Origin: DASQFQ01 sp963811595
GTDB lineage: Bacteria > Actinomycetota > Thermoleophilia > Solirubrobacterales > Solirubrobacteraceae
Direction of reading: 5' to 3'
DNA length: 64,000 bases
Assembly (NCBI GenBank): GCA_963811595.1
Contig: CAWERW010000001.1
Location: 62,001-126,000 of the forward strand
In this document: positions 17,531-26,532 of the stretch, one piece after another
Numbering within the stretch: position 1 is the first letter of the stretch
Layout of the letters: every line of letters starts with the position of its first letter
Notes under the pieces: model-generated
What the model saw: only the letters and a program-made list of their open reading frames with translations
Told to the model about the DNA's origin: nothing
Database searches by the model: none
Translations under genes and position numbers: made by a program

Positions 17531-18415
17531 GCGGCGACCTCCTGGCCGCGGAGCGCGCCGAGCGCCGCGTCGAGGAGCTGGTGCTCCTCGGGCGTCAGCT
17601 CCATCCGCGGCGGCCGGCACGGGCCGCCGACGCGCCCGACCGCATCCTGCGCGGCCTTGAAGTACTGGACGAGCTTCGGCGTCATGTCGAGCCGGCCGAG
17701 CGGGAGCAGGCGCGCGTTGAGCTCGCGCGCCGCGTCGAGCTCGCCGTCGGCGACGTGGCGCTGCAGCGCGACGCACGCCTCGGGCGCGACGTTCGCGACG
17801 CCGGAGACCCAGCCCGTGGCGCCGGCCGCGAAGCCCTCGAGCGCCCAGTCGTCGCCGCCGACGAGGACCTCCAGGTCGCTCTTCGACGAGCGCGGCGATG
17901 CGCCGCGCGTCGCCCGAGCACTCCTTGACCGCGACGACGGCGTCGATCTCCTGCGAGAGCCGGATCAGGAAGCTCGGGAGCAGGTCGGTCCCGCCACTGG
18001 CGACCGGGTTGTTGTAGGCCATGATCGGCAGCTCGGTGGCGGCGGCGACGGACGCGTAGAACGCGAGGATCTCGCGCTCGTCGCCGCCGTAGAGCAGCGG
18101 CGGCAGCAGCATCAGGGCGCCGGCGCCGGCGGCGGCGGACTCGCGGGCGTGCAGGATCGCGGCCTCTGGCGTGTGCGCGGAGACGCCGGCGGTGACGATC
18201 GCGCGGTCGCCGGCGGCGTCGACGAGCGCCTCGATGACGCTGCGGCGCTCGGCCTCGCTCAGGCTGCCCGACTCGCCCATGGTGCCGTTGCCGACCAGGC
18301 CCGTGAGGCCGGCGTCCAGGAGCGAGCGCGCGTTGCCGGTGAGTGCCTCGAGATCGACCTCTCCGCGGGCGTCGAACGGGCATGTGATGGCGGGGATGAC
18401 TCCGGAGAATCGCAT
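17527..18415 (-). CDS. DapA-family aldolase/deaminase, probable pyrroline-4-hydroxy-2-carboxylate deaminase, frameshifted
   Basis: A TIM-barrel lyase of the dihydrodipicolinate synthase family. Tyr134 in YNNPVASG and the Schiff-base Lys164 in VAVKECSGD are intact. In hydroxyproline clusters this family converts pyrroline-4-hydroxy-2-carboxylate to alpha-ketoglutarate semialdehyde. The frame breaks at about 17880: the upstream frame reads ALVEERPGGPR while another frame continues correctly as SDLEVLVGGDDWALEGF and runs to the stop at 17527 (ending GQEVAA). One base inserted or lost restores a normal ~295-residue protein. Start ATG at 18413-18415. Coordinates given are for the restored gene. 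Confidence 0.85.
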
Positions 18416-18438
18416 GGCACCCAGTATCGCGCGCTTGA

Positions 18439-19109
<671 letters not shown>

Positions 19110-19110
<1 letters not shown>

Positions 19111-19694
19111 TGGACGATCCCTACGAGGTGCTCGGCGTCAAGCCGGGCGCGCGGCCCGACGAGCTCGCCGCCGCCTACCGCTCGCAGGCCAAGCGCTGGC
19201 ACCCGGACCGCAACGGCGACGCCGAGTCCGAGCGCCGGATGGCCCAGGTCAACGCCTCCTACGACCTGCTGCGGGCGGGCGAGCCGCTCGCGCCGACAGG
19301 GCGGCCGGCGGCGGAGGAGCCGGCGGCGCGCGGCCCGGGCGCCTGGCTGCCGGCCGCGGTCCGGCGGGCGCTGGGACGGGAGCTGCTGGAGGCGCTCGAG
19401 CCGGGCGAGGAGGTCCGCCACGTCACGCCGACCGCAACGTGGGCGAGCGCGCGGGCGGTGCTCGTCGTGACCGACCGGCGGCTCCTGTGGCTGCTCGACG
19501 ACGCGGTCACGCGGCGCGTGCAGTGGCTGCGCCTGGGGAGGGTCGCATCGATTCGCGCGCAGTTGCGGCGCCCGCGGCGGCGCGTGGCGATCCTGCGCGT
19601 GGAGACCGACGAGGGGCGGCGACTGGCGTTCGCCGAGCTGCGACCGCCGACGGCGGAGGCGATCGTGCGCCAGGTGACAGCGGCGGCGGCGTGA
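19110..19694 (+). CDS. J-domain protein with a C-terminal PH-like domain
   Basis: A 194-residue protein. Residues 1-50 are a J domain with the HPD triad in RWHPDRNGD, so it should stimulate a DnaK-type ATPase. After a Pro/Ala linker, residues about 85-190 form a beta-rich module (EEVRHVTPTATWASARAVLV, VTDRRLLWLLDD, VQWLRLGRVASI) like bacterial PH domains. There is no Gly/Phe or zinc-finger region, so it is not a canonical DnaJ. The start is ATG 19110 (GTG 19107 is in frame), overlapping the SDR stop; its own stop overlaps the MFS start. Confidence 0.75.
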
Positions 19695-20929
19695 TGGACG
19701 ACGCACGCGACCGGCGCGGGCTCGCGGTGCTCGCCACCGGGCACCTGTGGGCGGACTTCCTGCAGGGCGCGATCCCGGCGCTGCTGCCGTTCCTGATCGC
19801 CGAGCGCGGCTACTCCTACGCGGCGGCGGGCGCGCTGGTGCTGGCCTCGAGCGTCGGCTCGTCGCTGACCCAGCCGCTGTTCGGGATCGCCTCGGACCGG
19901 CTGGCGCTGCCGTGGCTGATGCCGGCCGGGCTCGCACTGGGCGGCGTCGGCCTCGCGCTCGTCGGCCTGGCGGAGAGCTACCCGGCGACGGTCGCGGCGG
20001 TGGCCGTCAGCGGGCTCGGCGTCGCCGCGTTCCATCCCGAGGGCGCGCGCTACGCGAACTACGTCTCGCGCGCGCAGCGCGGGCGCGGGATGAGCATCTT
20101 CTCGCTGGGGGGCAACGCGGGCTTCGCGCTCGGGCCGATCCTGATGACCCCGGCGATCCTGGTCTTCGGGCTGCAGGGGACGCTGCTCGCGCTGATCCCG
20201 CTGTGGGCCGGCGCCGCGCTGCTGGCCATCGAGCTGCGCCGGCTGAAGGGATTCGCGCCCGCGGTCGGCGCGGCGGCGGCGAAGGCAAACGGCGGAGCGG
20301 CGCGCGACCAGGTCGGGCCGTTCGCGCGCCTGGCCGGTGTCGTGGGAATGCGCTCGATCATCTTCTTCGGCCTGCAGGCGTTCATCCCGGTCTACTTCGT
20401 GCGCGAGCTCGACGTCAGCGAGGCGGCGGGCAACGCCGCCCTGAGCGTGATGCTCGTGGCCGGCGCGGTGGGGACCTACGTCGGTGGGCGGCTCGTCGAC
20501 CGGCTCGGGCGGCGCGTGATCGTGGTCGGCTCGATGGCCGCGCTCGGCCCGCTGCTCGTGCTGTTCCTGCTCGTGGGACGGTGGCCGGCGACGGCGCTGC
20601 TGGTCGGCGTCGGCTTTCTCGTCATCGCGAACTTCTCCATCACCGTCGTGATGGGTCAGGAGTACCTGCCGAACCGGCTCGGGCTCGCGTCGGGGATCAC
20701 GATGGGCGCCGCCATCGGCTTCGGCGGCCTCGCGGCGGCAGGGCTCGGCGCGCTCGCCGACGCGACGAGCCTCGAGACGACGATGTGGACGATCGCGCTC
20801 GTGCCGCTGCCGGCGCTGCTGCTGGCGTGGACGCTGCCGCCGACCGACCACGACCGGCGCCTGGCGGCCGCGAAGCACGAAAGCCCCGCCACCGCGAGGC
20901 CCTCCGTGCCGGCCATGGATCGCCACTGA
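19694..20929 (+). CDS. MFS transporter, fosmidomycin-resistance (Fsr)-like
   Basis: A 411-residue, 12-helix major facilitator protein. Helix 1 contains GHLWADFLQGAIPALLPFLI, typical of the Fsr-like branch, and helix 4-5 has GLGVAAFHPEGARYANYV. The loop-2 motif appears as GIASDRLALPWLM and the loop-8 counterpart as GGRLVDRLGRRV. Members export small drugs or organic acids; the substrate here is unknown. Its ATG overlaps the stop of the J-domain gene (GTGATG), giving tight co-translation. A hairpin after the gene at 20964-20984 may end the transcript. Confidence 0.87.
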   Translation: MDDARDRRGLAVLATGHLWADFLQGAIPALLPFLIAERGYSYAAAGALVLASSVGSSLTQPLFGIASDRLALPWLMPAGLALGGVGLALVGLAESYPATVAAVAVSGLGVAAFHPEGARYANYVSRAQRGRGMSIFSLGGNAGFALGPILMTPAILVFGLQGTLLALIPLWAGAALLAIELRRLKGFAPAVGAAAAKANGGAARDQVGPFARLAGVVGMRSIIFFGLQAFIPVYFVRELDVSEAAGNAALSVMLVAGAVGTYVGGRLVDRLGRRVIVVGSMAALGPLLVLFLLVGRWPATALLVGVGFLVIANFSITVVMGQEYLPNRLGLASGITMGAAIGFGGLAAAGLGALADATSLETTMWTIALVPLPALLLAWTLPPTDHDRRLAAAKHESPATARPSVPAMDRH

Positions 20930-20963
20930 CGCCGGCCCTGCCGGGCGACGCGTTGCTACGACT

Positions 20964-20984
20964 GGAGCCTCTGTGCGGGGCTCC
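20964..20984 (+). terminator. Possible terminator hairpin in the 160-bp gap after the MFS gene
   Basis: GGAGCC (20964-20969) pairs with GGCTCC (20979-20984) over a 9-base loop, followed by only two T residues. A weak intrinsic terminator at best. The rest of the 20930-21089 gap holds no gene that I can see and becomes noticeably more AT-rich towards 21090. Confidence 0.3.
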
Positions 20985-21089
20985 TTAGGCCGAGGGGGCG
21001 ATCCGCCGTGCGATCAAGCACGTCAATGCCCTCTAACGTATCTTACGTCAACCTGACAGATCGAATTCCGCCGCTCCGAAAGGTACGAT

Positions 21090-21820
21090 TTGCAGGTGGA
21101 TCGTGCAATTTCGGAAGCCGAAGGCCATTTCATTGCCGGCTTCATCGAGGGCGAAGCGCACCTTGGGATCGTCGAGGCGAACGGAGGCCAGTCGTTCCGG
21201 TGCCTGATGTCGCTCCGCGTCCGTGATGACGACGCGCCACTGCTGACGTGGCTGCGGATGCGAACGGGCGTCGGCAGGCTCCACGCGGTTCCCGCCCGGC
21301 GTACTTCGAAGCCGCAGGCCCAGTGGCTCGTCCAGACCCAGGCCGGCTGCACGACGCTCGTCGAACTGTTGACGCGGTTCCCGTTGCGGGGTCGCAAGAC
21401 GCGCGAGTTCGAAATCTGGAGGCGCGCCGTCGAGCTCTGGCTTTCGGGCGCACCTGAGCGTGCCGAGACCGCACGGCGGCATCGCCACGAGCTGCTCGAG
21501 TCCCGGCGCTTTCGCCCGCCGAAGCCAGGCAGGGTCGCCGAGGCTCCGGACTCGCCGGAGGCGCTGGACGGCTATCTGCACGGCCTGCTGTGCGCCGAGG
21601 GCTCATTCGCTCTCGACCGCTCGCGCACGGCCGTGACAGTCCACCTCCGGCAGGACGATCGCCCGCTCCTGTCGATGCTGGCGCAGTCGGTCGGAGTCGG
21701 CGTTATCCGCGACCACCCGCCACGCCGACGCAGGCGACCGTGTATCGCCTCTTCCCTGGCGGGTGGCCTGCAGTGCTCGCGGCTTATGAAACCTGGGGCG
21801 GCCAGCCGAGCCGCGCCTGA
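21090..21820 (+). CDS. Free-standing LAGLIDADG homing endonuclease, probably frameshifted near the end
   Basis: Two LAGLIDADG-type helices are visible, HFIAGFIEGEAHLGI near residue 14 and DGYLHGLLCAEGSFAL about 140 residues later, each with the acidic metal-binding residue. This is the layout of a monomeric double-motif endonuclease that cuts a long asymmetric DNA site. The literal frame runs to 21878 and overlaps mmcQ. A +1 shift near 21720 instead gives PTQATVYRLFPGGWPAVLAA, which resembles the small repeat found after homing nucleases, and stops at 21820. Start is TTG 21090 or GTG 21096. No intron or intein host surrounds it. The AT-richer 5' flank suggests acquisition. Confidence 0.7.
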
Positions 21821-22158
21821 GTCGCCTTCGGGAGCTTCTCGACGACGAGGTCGTAGGAGTCCTCGAGCATGTCGATGACCATCTGGTCCGGGAGCGAGCC
21901 GTCGCACAGGACGGTGTTCCAGTGGCGCTTGTTGAGGTGGTAGCCCGGGCGGATCGTGTCCGGGTGGTCGCGGCGGAGCTGCTCGGCCAGCGGCGGCTCG
22001 CACTTCAGGGAGAGCTGGAGCGGCGTGCGATCCAGCGCGCTCAGCGCGAACACCTTGCCGCAGACCTTGAACACGGTCGTGATCGGCCCGAACGGCATCT
22101 CCTCGGTCACGCCCGGCCGCGCCAGGCACCACGCGCGCAACGCCGCCGCGTCGATCAC
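21784..22158 (-). CDS. MmcQ/YjbR family protein
   Basis: A 124-residue protein of the MmcQ/YjbR family, a small double-wing DNA-binding-like fold of uncertain function. Diagnostic segments are WCLARPGVTEEMPFGP near the N-terminus, VFKVCGKVFAL, and GYHLNKRHWNTV followed by a DSYDLVVEKLPK tail. The start is GTG at 22156-22158, overlapping the nudC stop (GTGA), so it is the second gene of a nudC-mmcQ operon. It converges on the homing endonuclease gene with a short overlap. Confidence 0.9.
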   Translation of the reverse strand: MIDAAALRAWCLARPGVTEEMPFGPITTVFKVCGKVFALSALDRTPLQLSLKCEPPLAEQLRRDHPDTIRPGYHLNKRHWNTVLCDGSLPDQMVIDMLEDSYDLVVEKLPKATQARLGWPPQVS

Positions 22159-23000
22159 GCGAGCCAGCGGTCGATCAGGCGGCGCGCGATCGCCAGCTGC
22201 GGCGGCAACCGCAGCGAGCCGCGCTCGGCGGCCGCGTCGAGCAGCTCCGCGCGCGTGAACCAGCGCGCGTCGTCGAGCTCGCCGTCGGCCGCAACCACCT
22301 CGCCGCCCACGTACGAAGCCTCGAACCCGAGCATCAGCGAGCTCGGGAACGGCCACGGCTGCGAGGACACATAACGCGCGCCCGTCACCTCCACTCCCGA
22401 CTCCTCCGCGACCTCGCGCGCCACCGCGTCCTCGAGCGACTCGCCCGGCTCGACGAACCCCGCCAGCGCCGAGTAGCGCCCCGGCGGCCACGAGGGCTGG
22501 CGCCCCAGCAGCACGCGGTCGCGCTCCTCGTCGACCACGAGCATGATCACGACGGGATCCGTGCGCGGATGGTGCTCGGCGCCGCACGCCGGGCACACGC
22601 GCAGCAGGCCCGCCTCGCGGATCTCGCTCGCCGCCCCGCAGACGCTGCAGAACCCGTGCCGCCGGTGCCAGTTCAGCAGCGACGCCGCGTAGGCGATCAA
22701 TCCGCCCTCGTCCTGCGCGAGCTGCGCCGCGATCTCGCGCACCGACGTCAGATCGTCGCGCCCCTCGCCGTCGGCGGCGAACAGCGCGCGCCCGTCCTGC
22801 ACGCCCAGCAGCAGCGGCTCCGGCAGCCCGTCCAGCGGCACCAGAGCCAAAGCGTCACCGTCCACCAGGACGCCGGAAGCGGACGCCACGACCGCCCGGC
22901 TCGAGGGATCAGCCAGCCGCTCCGCCACCCACGCCGGATCCCGCCGCCGCGCCGTCACGCGATCCAGCCGGGCTCCCTCGAACGTGTTGGGTGCGGCCAT
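22155..23000 (-). CDS. nudC: NudC, NAD+/NADH pyrophosphatase and RNA deNADding Nudix hydrolase
   Basis: A 281-residue Nudix enzyme that hydrolyses NADH to NMNH and AMP and removes NAD caps from RNA. The zinc ribbon CSVCG...CPACG lies around residue 115-140. The Nudix box begins GFVEPGESLEDAVAREVAEE (quoted in part) and is followed by the NudC-specific SQPWPFPSSLM. Start chosen at ATG 22998-23000. It is followed directly by mmcQ. The 5' side abuts a 165-bp palindromic repeat that fills most of the divergent intergenic region. Confidence 0.94.
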   Translation of the reverse strand: MAAPNTFEGARLDRVTARRRDPAWVAERLADPSSRAVVASASGVLVDGDALALVPLDGLPEPLLLGVQDGRALFAADGEGRDDLTSVREIAAQLAQDEGGLIAYAASLLNWHRRHGFCSVCGAASEIREAGLLRVCPACGAEHHPRTDPVVIMLVVDEERDRVLLGRQPSWPPGRYSALAGFVEPGESLEDAVAREVAEESGVEVTGARYVSSQPWPFPSSLMLGFEASYVGGEVVAADGELDDARWFTRAELLDAAAERGSLRLPPQLAIARRLIDRWLA

Positions 23001-23017
23001 GGCCCAGCACGGTAGCC

Positions 23018-23182
23018 AGTGGGCCTTCCCGCAACATTCCACTCGAAATCGGCGCCCGCCGATCACCGCCATGCGGCGTCCTCGACCACTCGAAATACCA
23101 GGGGTATTCCTTCGGGTCTGCGTCCTTGCCTGGCGGCGCCGGCGGCCGGTCTTTCGAGTGCAACGTCACGAGAAGACCCACT
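23018..23182. mobile_element. MITE-like imperfect palindrome, copy A
   Basis: A 165-bp element bounded by AGTGGG and CCCACT. Its first and last ~31 bases are imperfect inverted repeats, and the exact centre is AATACC-AGG-GGTATT (23094-23108). The whole element could therefore fold as one long hairpin. An almost identical copy lies at 37611-37778 in the opposite orientation. No transposase is encoded. The copy sits between the divergent starts of nudC and an alpha/beta hydrolase, and its last T begins the TACGCT -10-like box of the hydrolase gene. Confidence 0.75.
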
Positions 23183-23195
23183 ACGCTCCCGCCGC

Positions 23196-24050
23196 ATGCC
23201 GAACTGGGCTCCTGAGCCGCCGCTCCAGCTACCGACCGGCACCGTCGTCCACGTGCCCGGCCGCGGCGAGATGTTCGTCCGCGACACCGGCGGCGACGGG
23301 CCGCCCGTGCTGCTCCTGCACGGCTGGATGTTCTCCGCCGACCTCAACTGGTATTGCACCTACGACGCGCTGGAGGAGGCCGGCTACCGCGTGCTCGCCG
23401 TGGACCACCGGGGCCACGGGCGCGGGATCCGCAGCGCGGAGCCGTTCACGCTCAAGGCCTGCGCCGACGACGCCGCGGCGCTGCTCGCCCACATGAAGGT
23501 CCAGCCCGTGATGGCGGTCGGCTACTCGATGGGCGGCCCGATCGCGTCGCTGCTCGCGCGCGACCATCCGCGGCTCGTGGCAGGACTCGTGCTCAGCGCC
23601 ACCGCGATGGACTGGAGCGGCCGGCGCATGAAGGCGTTCTGGCGCACGATGGCGCTCCTGCGGCTTGCGCTCGGGCTCGCGCCCGAGAAGCTCTGGCAGC
23701 GCGGCCTGAAGGCCGGCGGCTTCCCGGACTCCCCGATCACCACGTGGGTCGCGGCGGAGCTCTCGCGCGGCAACTCGGTCGACCTCGCCGAGGCCGGCCG
23801 CGAGCTCGGACGCTACGACTCGACGAGCTGGATCGCCGGGGTCGACGCCCCCGCCGCGGTCATCGTCACCACCGAGGACACCGCGGTCCCGCCCGCCAAG
23901 CAGCGCGCGCTCGCGGCCGCGATGAGCGCGCCCACCTTCGAGGTCCGCGGCGACCACGGCGCGGTGATCGTGCGCGAGCGCGAGTTCAACGCCCGGCTGC
24001 TCGAGGCGCTCGACAGCGTCCGCGACCCCCGCACGCTCGCGGCCCGCTAG
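23196..24050 (+). CDS. Alpha/beta hydrolase
   Basis: A 284-residue alpha/beta-hydrolase-fold enzyme. The oxyanion-hole strand is VLLLHGWMFS, the nucleophile elbow is GYSMGG (Ser nucleophile), the Asp is in VTTEDTAVPP and the His in GDHGAVI. Esterase, lipase or C-C hydrolase activity are all possible. Start chosen at ATG 23196, 8 bases after TACGCT; the longer in-frame reading upstream is only translation of the palindromic repeat. The DNA glycosylase gene begins 3 bases after its stop. Confidence 0.88.
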   Translation: MPNWAPEPPLQLPTGTVVHVPGRGEMFVRDTGGDGPPVLLLHGWMFSADLNWYCTYDALEEAGYRVLAVDHRGHGRGIRSAEPFTLKACADDAAALLAHMKVQPVMAVGYSMGGPIASLLARDHPRLVAGLVLSATAMDWSGRRMKAFWRTMALLRLALGLAPEKLWQRGLKAGGFPDSPITTWVAAELSRGNSVDLAEAGRELGRYDSTSWIAGVDAPAAVIVTTEDTAVPPAKQRALAAAMSAPTFEVRGDHGAVIVREREFNARLLEALDSVRDPRTLAAR

Positions 24051-24052
24051 CG

Positions 24053-24607
24053 ATGTCGGAGCTCGTGCGCGGCGACGACGGGGTCGTGCGCTGCGCCTGG
24101 GGCGCCTCCACCCCCGACTACCGCGAGTACCACGACGACGAGTGGGGCCGCCCGGTGACCGACGACCGGCGCCTGTTCGAGAAGCTCTGCCTCGAGGGCT
24201 TCCAGTCCGGGCTCTCGTGGCTGACGATCCTGCGCAAGCGCGACAACTTCCGCGCCGCGTTCGCCGGCTTCGACTTCGAGAAGGTCGCCGCGTTCAACGA
24301 CCGCGACGTCGAGCGGCTGCTCCAGGACGCCGGCATCATCCGCCACCGCGGCAAGATCGAGGCGACGATCAACAACGCCCGCCGCGCCGTCGAGCTCGTC
24401 GAAGCCGAGGGCTCGCTCTCCGATTTCGTCTGGCGTCATGACGACCCGAAGCTCCTCGCCAAGGAGCTCAAGCGCCGCGGCTGGCGCTTCGTCGGCCCGA
24501 CCACCGCCTACGCGTTCATGCAGGCGATGGGCCTGGTCAACGACCACGAGCCGGGCTGTGACGCCCGCGAGCGCTGCGAGCGGGAGCGCGCGGCGCTCAG
24601 TCGATGA
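24053..24607 (+). CDS. tag: DNA-3-methyladenine glycosylase I
   Basis: A 184-residue base-excision enzyme that removes 3-methyladenine from DNA. Family landmarks are the start region RCAWG with YHDDEWGRPV, FEKLCLEGFQSGLSWLTILR with the catalytic-pocket Glu and Trp, FRHRGKIEA-like IIRHRGKIEATINNA, and FVGPTTAYAFMQAMGLVNDH near the end. Zinc ligands C-x12-17-H-x-H-C are only partly recognisable (Cys in RCAWG, His in DHEPGC, Cys in GC). ATG 24053 is 3 bp after the hydrolase stop, so the two are co-transcribed. Confidence 0.93.
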   Translation: MSELVRGDDGVVRCAWGASTPDYREYHDDEWGRPVTDDRRLFEKLCLEGFQSGLSWLTILRKRDNFRAAFAGFDFEKVAAFNDRDVERLLQDAGIIRHRGKIEATINNARRAVELVEAEGSLSDFVWRHDDPKLLAKELKRRGWRFVGPTTAYAFMQAMGLVNDHEPGCDARERCERERAALSR

Positions 24608-25091
24608 CGGTCGCGACGCGGAGGTTGTTCACGCGGCCCTTCGAGTCGATCCGGAACTCCGTGATCGGCTTCGACGGCGTGAACGACCCGAGCCAGCAGA
24701 TGCGGATGCGCTTCGGCCGCCGGTAGGTGCGGCACTTCTCGCCGCGCAGCTTGGCCCGCAGCTCCTTGCGCGTCGAGCCCTTGCCGATGCCCTCCTTCGT
24801 CCGCTCCTCGGCCTTCGTGGTCCGGATCGAGCTCAGCACGAGGCACTGGCCGGGCCCGCGCCGGAAGTCGAGCTTGAGGCCGCGCGCGTTGTAGCGATAG
24901 GTCGACACGAAGCCGAACACGTCCTCCTTGCCGAACGTGGTGTCCGGCGGCCCGAGGACCTCGATCGCCTTCTCCTGGCAGTCGCCGAGCTCGACGCCCG
25001 CCATCCCCTTGCCGGGGACGACGACGGCGCTCGCGGGCGCTGCGAGCGCGAGCACGAGCAAGGTGATGAGGAGAAGCAGACGAGTCGGCAT
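24597..25091 (-). CDS. Secreted protein of unknown function
   Basis: A 164-residue exported protein. Residues 1-22 (MPTRLLLLITLLVLALAAPA) form a signal peptide. The mature part contains GMAGVELGDCQEKAIEVLGP and IGKGSTRKELRAKLRGEKC, two similar 'threshold-type' segments reminiscent of the SmpA/BamE-like fold, with several Cys that could form disulfides. No family was recognised with confidence. ATG at 25089-25091 is 6 bases after TAAGCT, a -10-like box lying in the end of the upstream SRAP gene. Converges on tag with an 11-bp overlap. Confidence 0.7.
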   Translation of the reverse strand: MPTRLLLLITLLVLALAAPASAVVVPGKGMAGVELGDCQEKAIEVLGPPDTTFGKEDVFGFVSTYRYNARGLKLDFRRGPGQCLVLSSIRTTKAEERTKEGIGKGSTRKELRAKLRGEKCRTYRRPKRIRICWLGSFTPSKPITEFRIDSKGRVNNLRVATVID

Positions 25092-25100
25092 GGCGGAAGC

Positions 25101-25766
25101 TTAGGCCGCCGGAGCGACGATCAGCTCGGGCCCTTCGACGCCGGCCTTGTTGACCGCCGGGTTGGCCGGAGCCACCGACGTGCGCTCGGACGCGATCGGC
25201 CGCAGCAGCTCGAGGTCGCCGCCCTCCATCCACGCCGCCTCCTCGTCCGGCCCGGCGAGCACGACCGGCATGCGGTCGTGCACGGGCGCCGAGATCGCGT
25301 TGGCGGTGGTGGTGAGGATCGTGGCCGAGGGGACCCACTCGCCGTCGATCTTCGCGACGTCGCACAGCCCGGCGAACGCGAACAGCTCCCCGCCGTCGAT
25401 CGTGTAGCGGAACGGCACGCGCGGCTCGCCCTTCTTCTCGGACTTCAGCCACTCGTACCAGCCGTCGGCGATCACGAGGCAGCGCCGCTCCGGCCGCTCG
25501 AGCAGCCGCGCGAAGACCTTCTTGCTCGCCACGCTCTCGGCGCGCGCGTTGATCATCAGCGGCCCGTCGCCGACCGACTTCGAGTACGAGGGCACGAGCC
25601 CCCAGCGGACCGCGCGCGGGCCCTTGTGGGTGACGACGAGGATGTCCTCGGTCGGGCAGACGTTGAAGCGCCCGAGCGTCGCGGGCTCGAGCTCGGGCTC
25701 CCCCAGCTCGAAGCGCTCCCCGATCAGCCGCGGCCCGGTCTGCGTGAGTGTGTAGCGCCCGCACAT
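25101..25766 (-). CDS. SRAP (HMCES/YedK) abasic-site processing protein
   Basis: A 221-residue SOS-response-associated peptidase-like protein that cross-links to abasic sites in single-stranded DNA through its N-terminal cysteine. After Met removal, Cys2 in MCGRYTL is the reactive residue. Other conserved positions are the Asn in MINARAES, the Glu in GWYEW and the His in VHDRMPVVL. Length is normal. ATG at 25764-25766 follows a TAGGCT box by 10 bases. The neighbouring tag gene also belongs to DNA repair, but on the other strand. Confidence 0.94.
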   Translation of the reverse strand: MCGRYTLTQTGPRLIGERFELGEPELEPATLGRFNVCPTEDILVVTHKGPRAVRWGLVPSYSKSVGDGPLMINARAESVASKKVFARLLERPERRCLVIADGWYEWLKSEKKGEPRVPFRYTIDGGELFAFAGLCDVAKIDGEWVPSATILTTTANAISAPVHDRMPVVLAGPDEEAAWMEGGDLELLRPIASERTSVAPANPAVNKAGVEGPELIVAPAA

Positions 25767-25779
25767 GGCGCTACTCAGC

Positions 25780-26493
25780 CTAGGACGACGGCAGGCGGCT
25801 GGCGACCGGCGGGATCGGGTCCTCGGGGATGAGGCGCCCGTCGGCGATAGTGAAGCGCACGCGCACGTTGCCGCCGGTGGGCTTCGACGGCTTGTCGCCC
25901 GGCGAGAACAGCGTGTAGTTGAGCGTCACGACCTCGTCGCGCTGGCGCAGCACGCGCACGCGCAGGCTCGGGTCGGCGGCGTCGGTCCCGAGGTACTCCT
26001 CGCGCACGAAGAAGAACGCGCGCCGGCCGCGCACGCCGGTCGTCGCCTTCGGGCGGCCGATCAGGACCCGCAGGCTCTGGCGCGGCTTGTAGTCGGCGAG
26101 CGCGACGGGCTCGAAGCCCTGGCTGCGCAGCTGTGCCACCGCGGCGTTGCGCGAGGCGCGCTGGGCGTTCGTGAGCCGCGGCCCGGGCGGGCGCCGCTCG
26201 GGCTTCTTGGCCGCCGGCGTCGGCGTGGCGACCGGCGCCGCGAACGTCTCCTGCGGCTCGGTGCCGCCGTCCCTGGTCACCATGAGGACGACGGCGACAC
26301 CGACGGCGAGGAGCGCCCCGGTGGCGGCGAGCCCGACCAGCCGCACGACCTGGGTCATCACCCGGCCGCGCGACGGCTTGCGCGGCCGCTGCGTGGCGAC
26401 GTAGGACGGGCGCCGAGGCGGGGGATTGTGCCCCGGCCGGCGGGTGCGGCCGTTCTCGTGCGCGCGCGTCTCGTCGCGTTGTCTCGTCGCCAT
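25780..26493 (-). CDS. Membrane-anchored protein of unknown function
   Basis: A 237-residue protein. The N-terminal ~45 residues are basic and polar, then one membrane helix (VVRLVGLAATGALLAVGVAV) and a Pro/Lys linker. The extracytoplasmic domain has a mixed alpha/beta pattern with LRSQGFEPVALADYKPRQSL and FFFVREEYLGTDAADPSLRV (quoted in full), a feature seen in LppP/LprE-type actinobacterial lipoproteins; that similarity is weak. Function is unknown. It lies in the same direction as, and upstream of, the SRAP gene. Confidence 0.65.
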   Translation of the reverse strand: MATRQRDETRAHENGRTRRPGHNPPPRRPSYVATQRPRKPSRGRVMTQVVRLVGLAATGALLAVGVAVVLMVTRDGGTEPQETFAAPVATPTPAAKKPERRPPGPRLTNAQRASRNAAVAQLRSQGFEPVALADYKPRQSLRVLIGRPKATTGVRGRRAFFFVREEYLGTDAADPSLRVRVLRQRDEVVTLNYTLFSPGDKPSKPTGGNVRVRFTIADGRLIPEDPIPPVASRLPSS

Positions 26494-26532
26494 GGCCGCC
26501 GATGCTCTCCGACCGGCGGGAGCGGCGTCAAG

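Noticed and set aside
23019..23195. A longer start for the alpha/beta hydrolase, 59 codons upstream
   Set aside because: The added residues are translation of the palindromic repeat, and the second copy of that repeat lies outside any gene.
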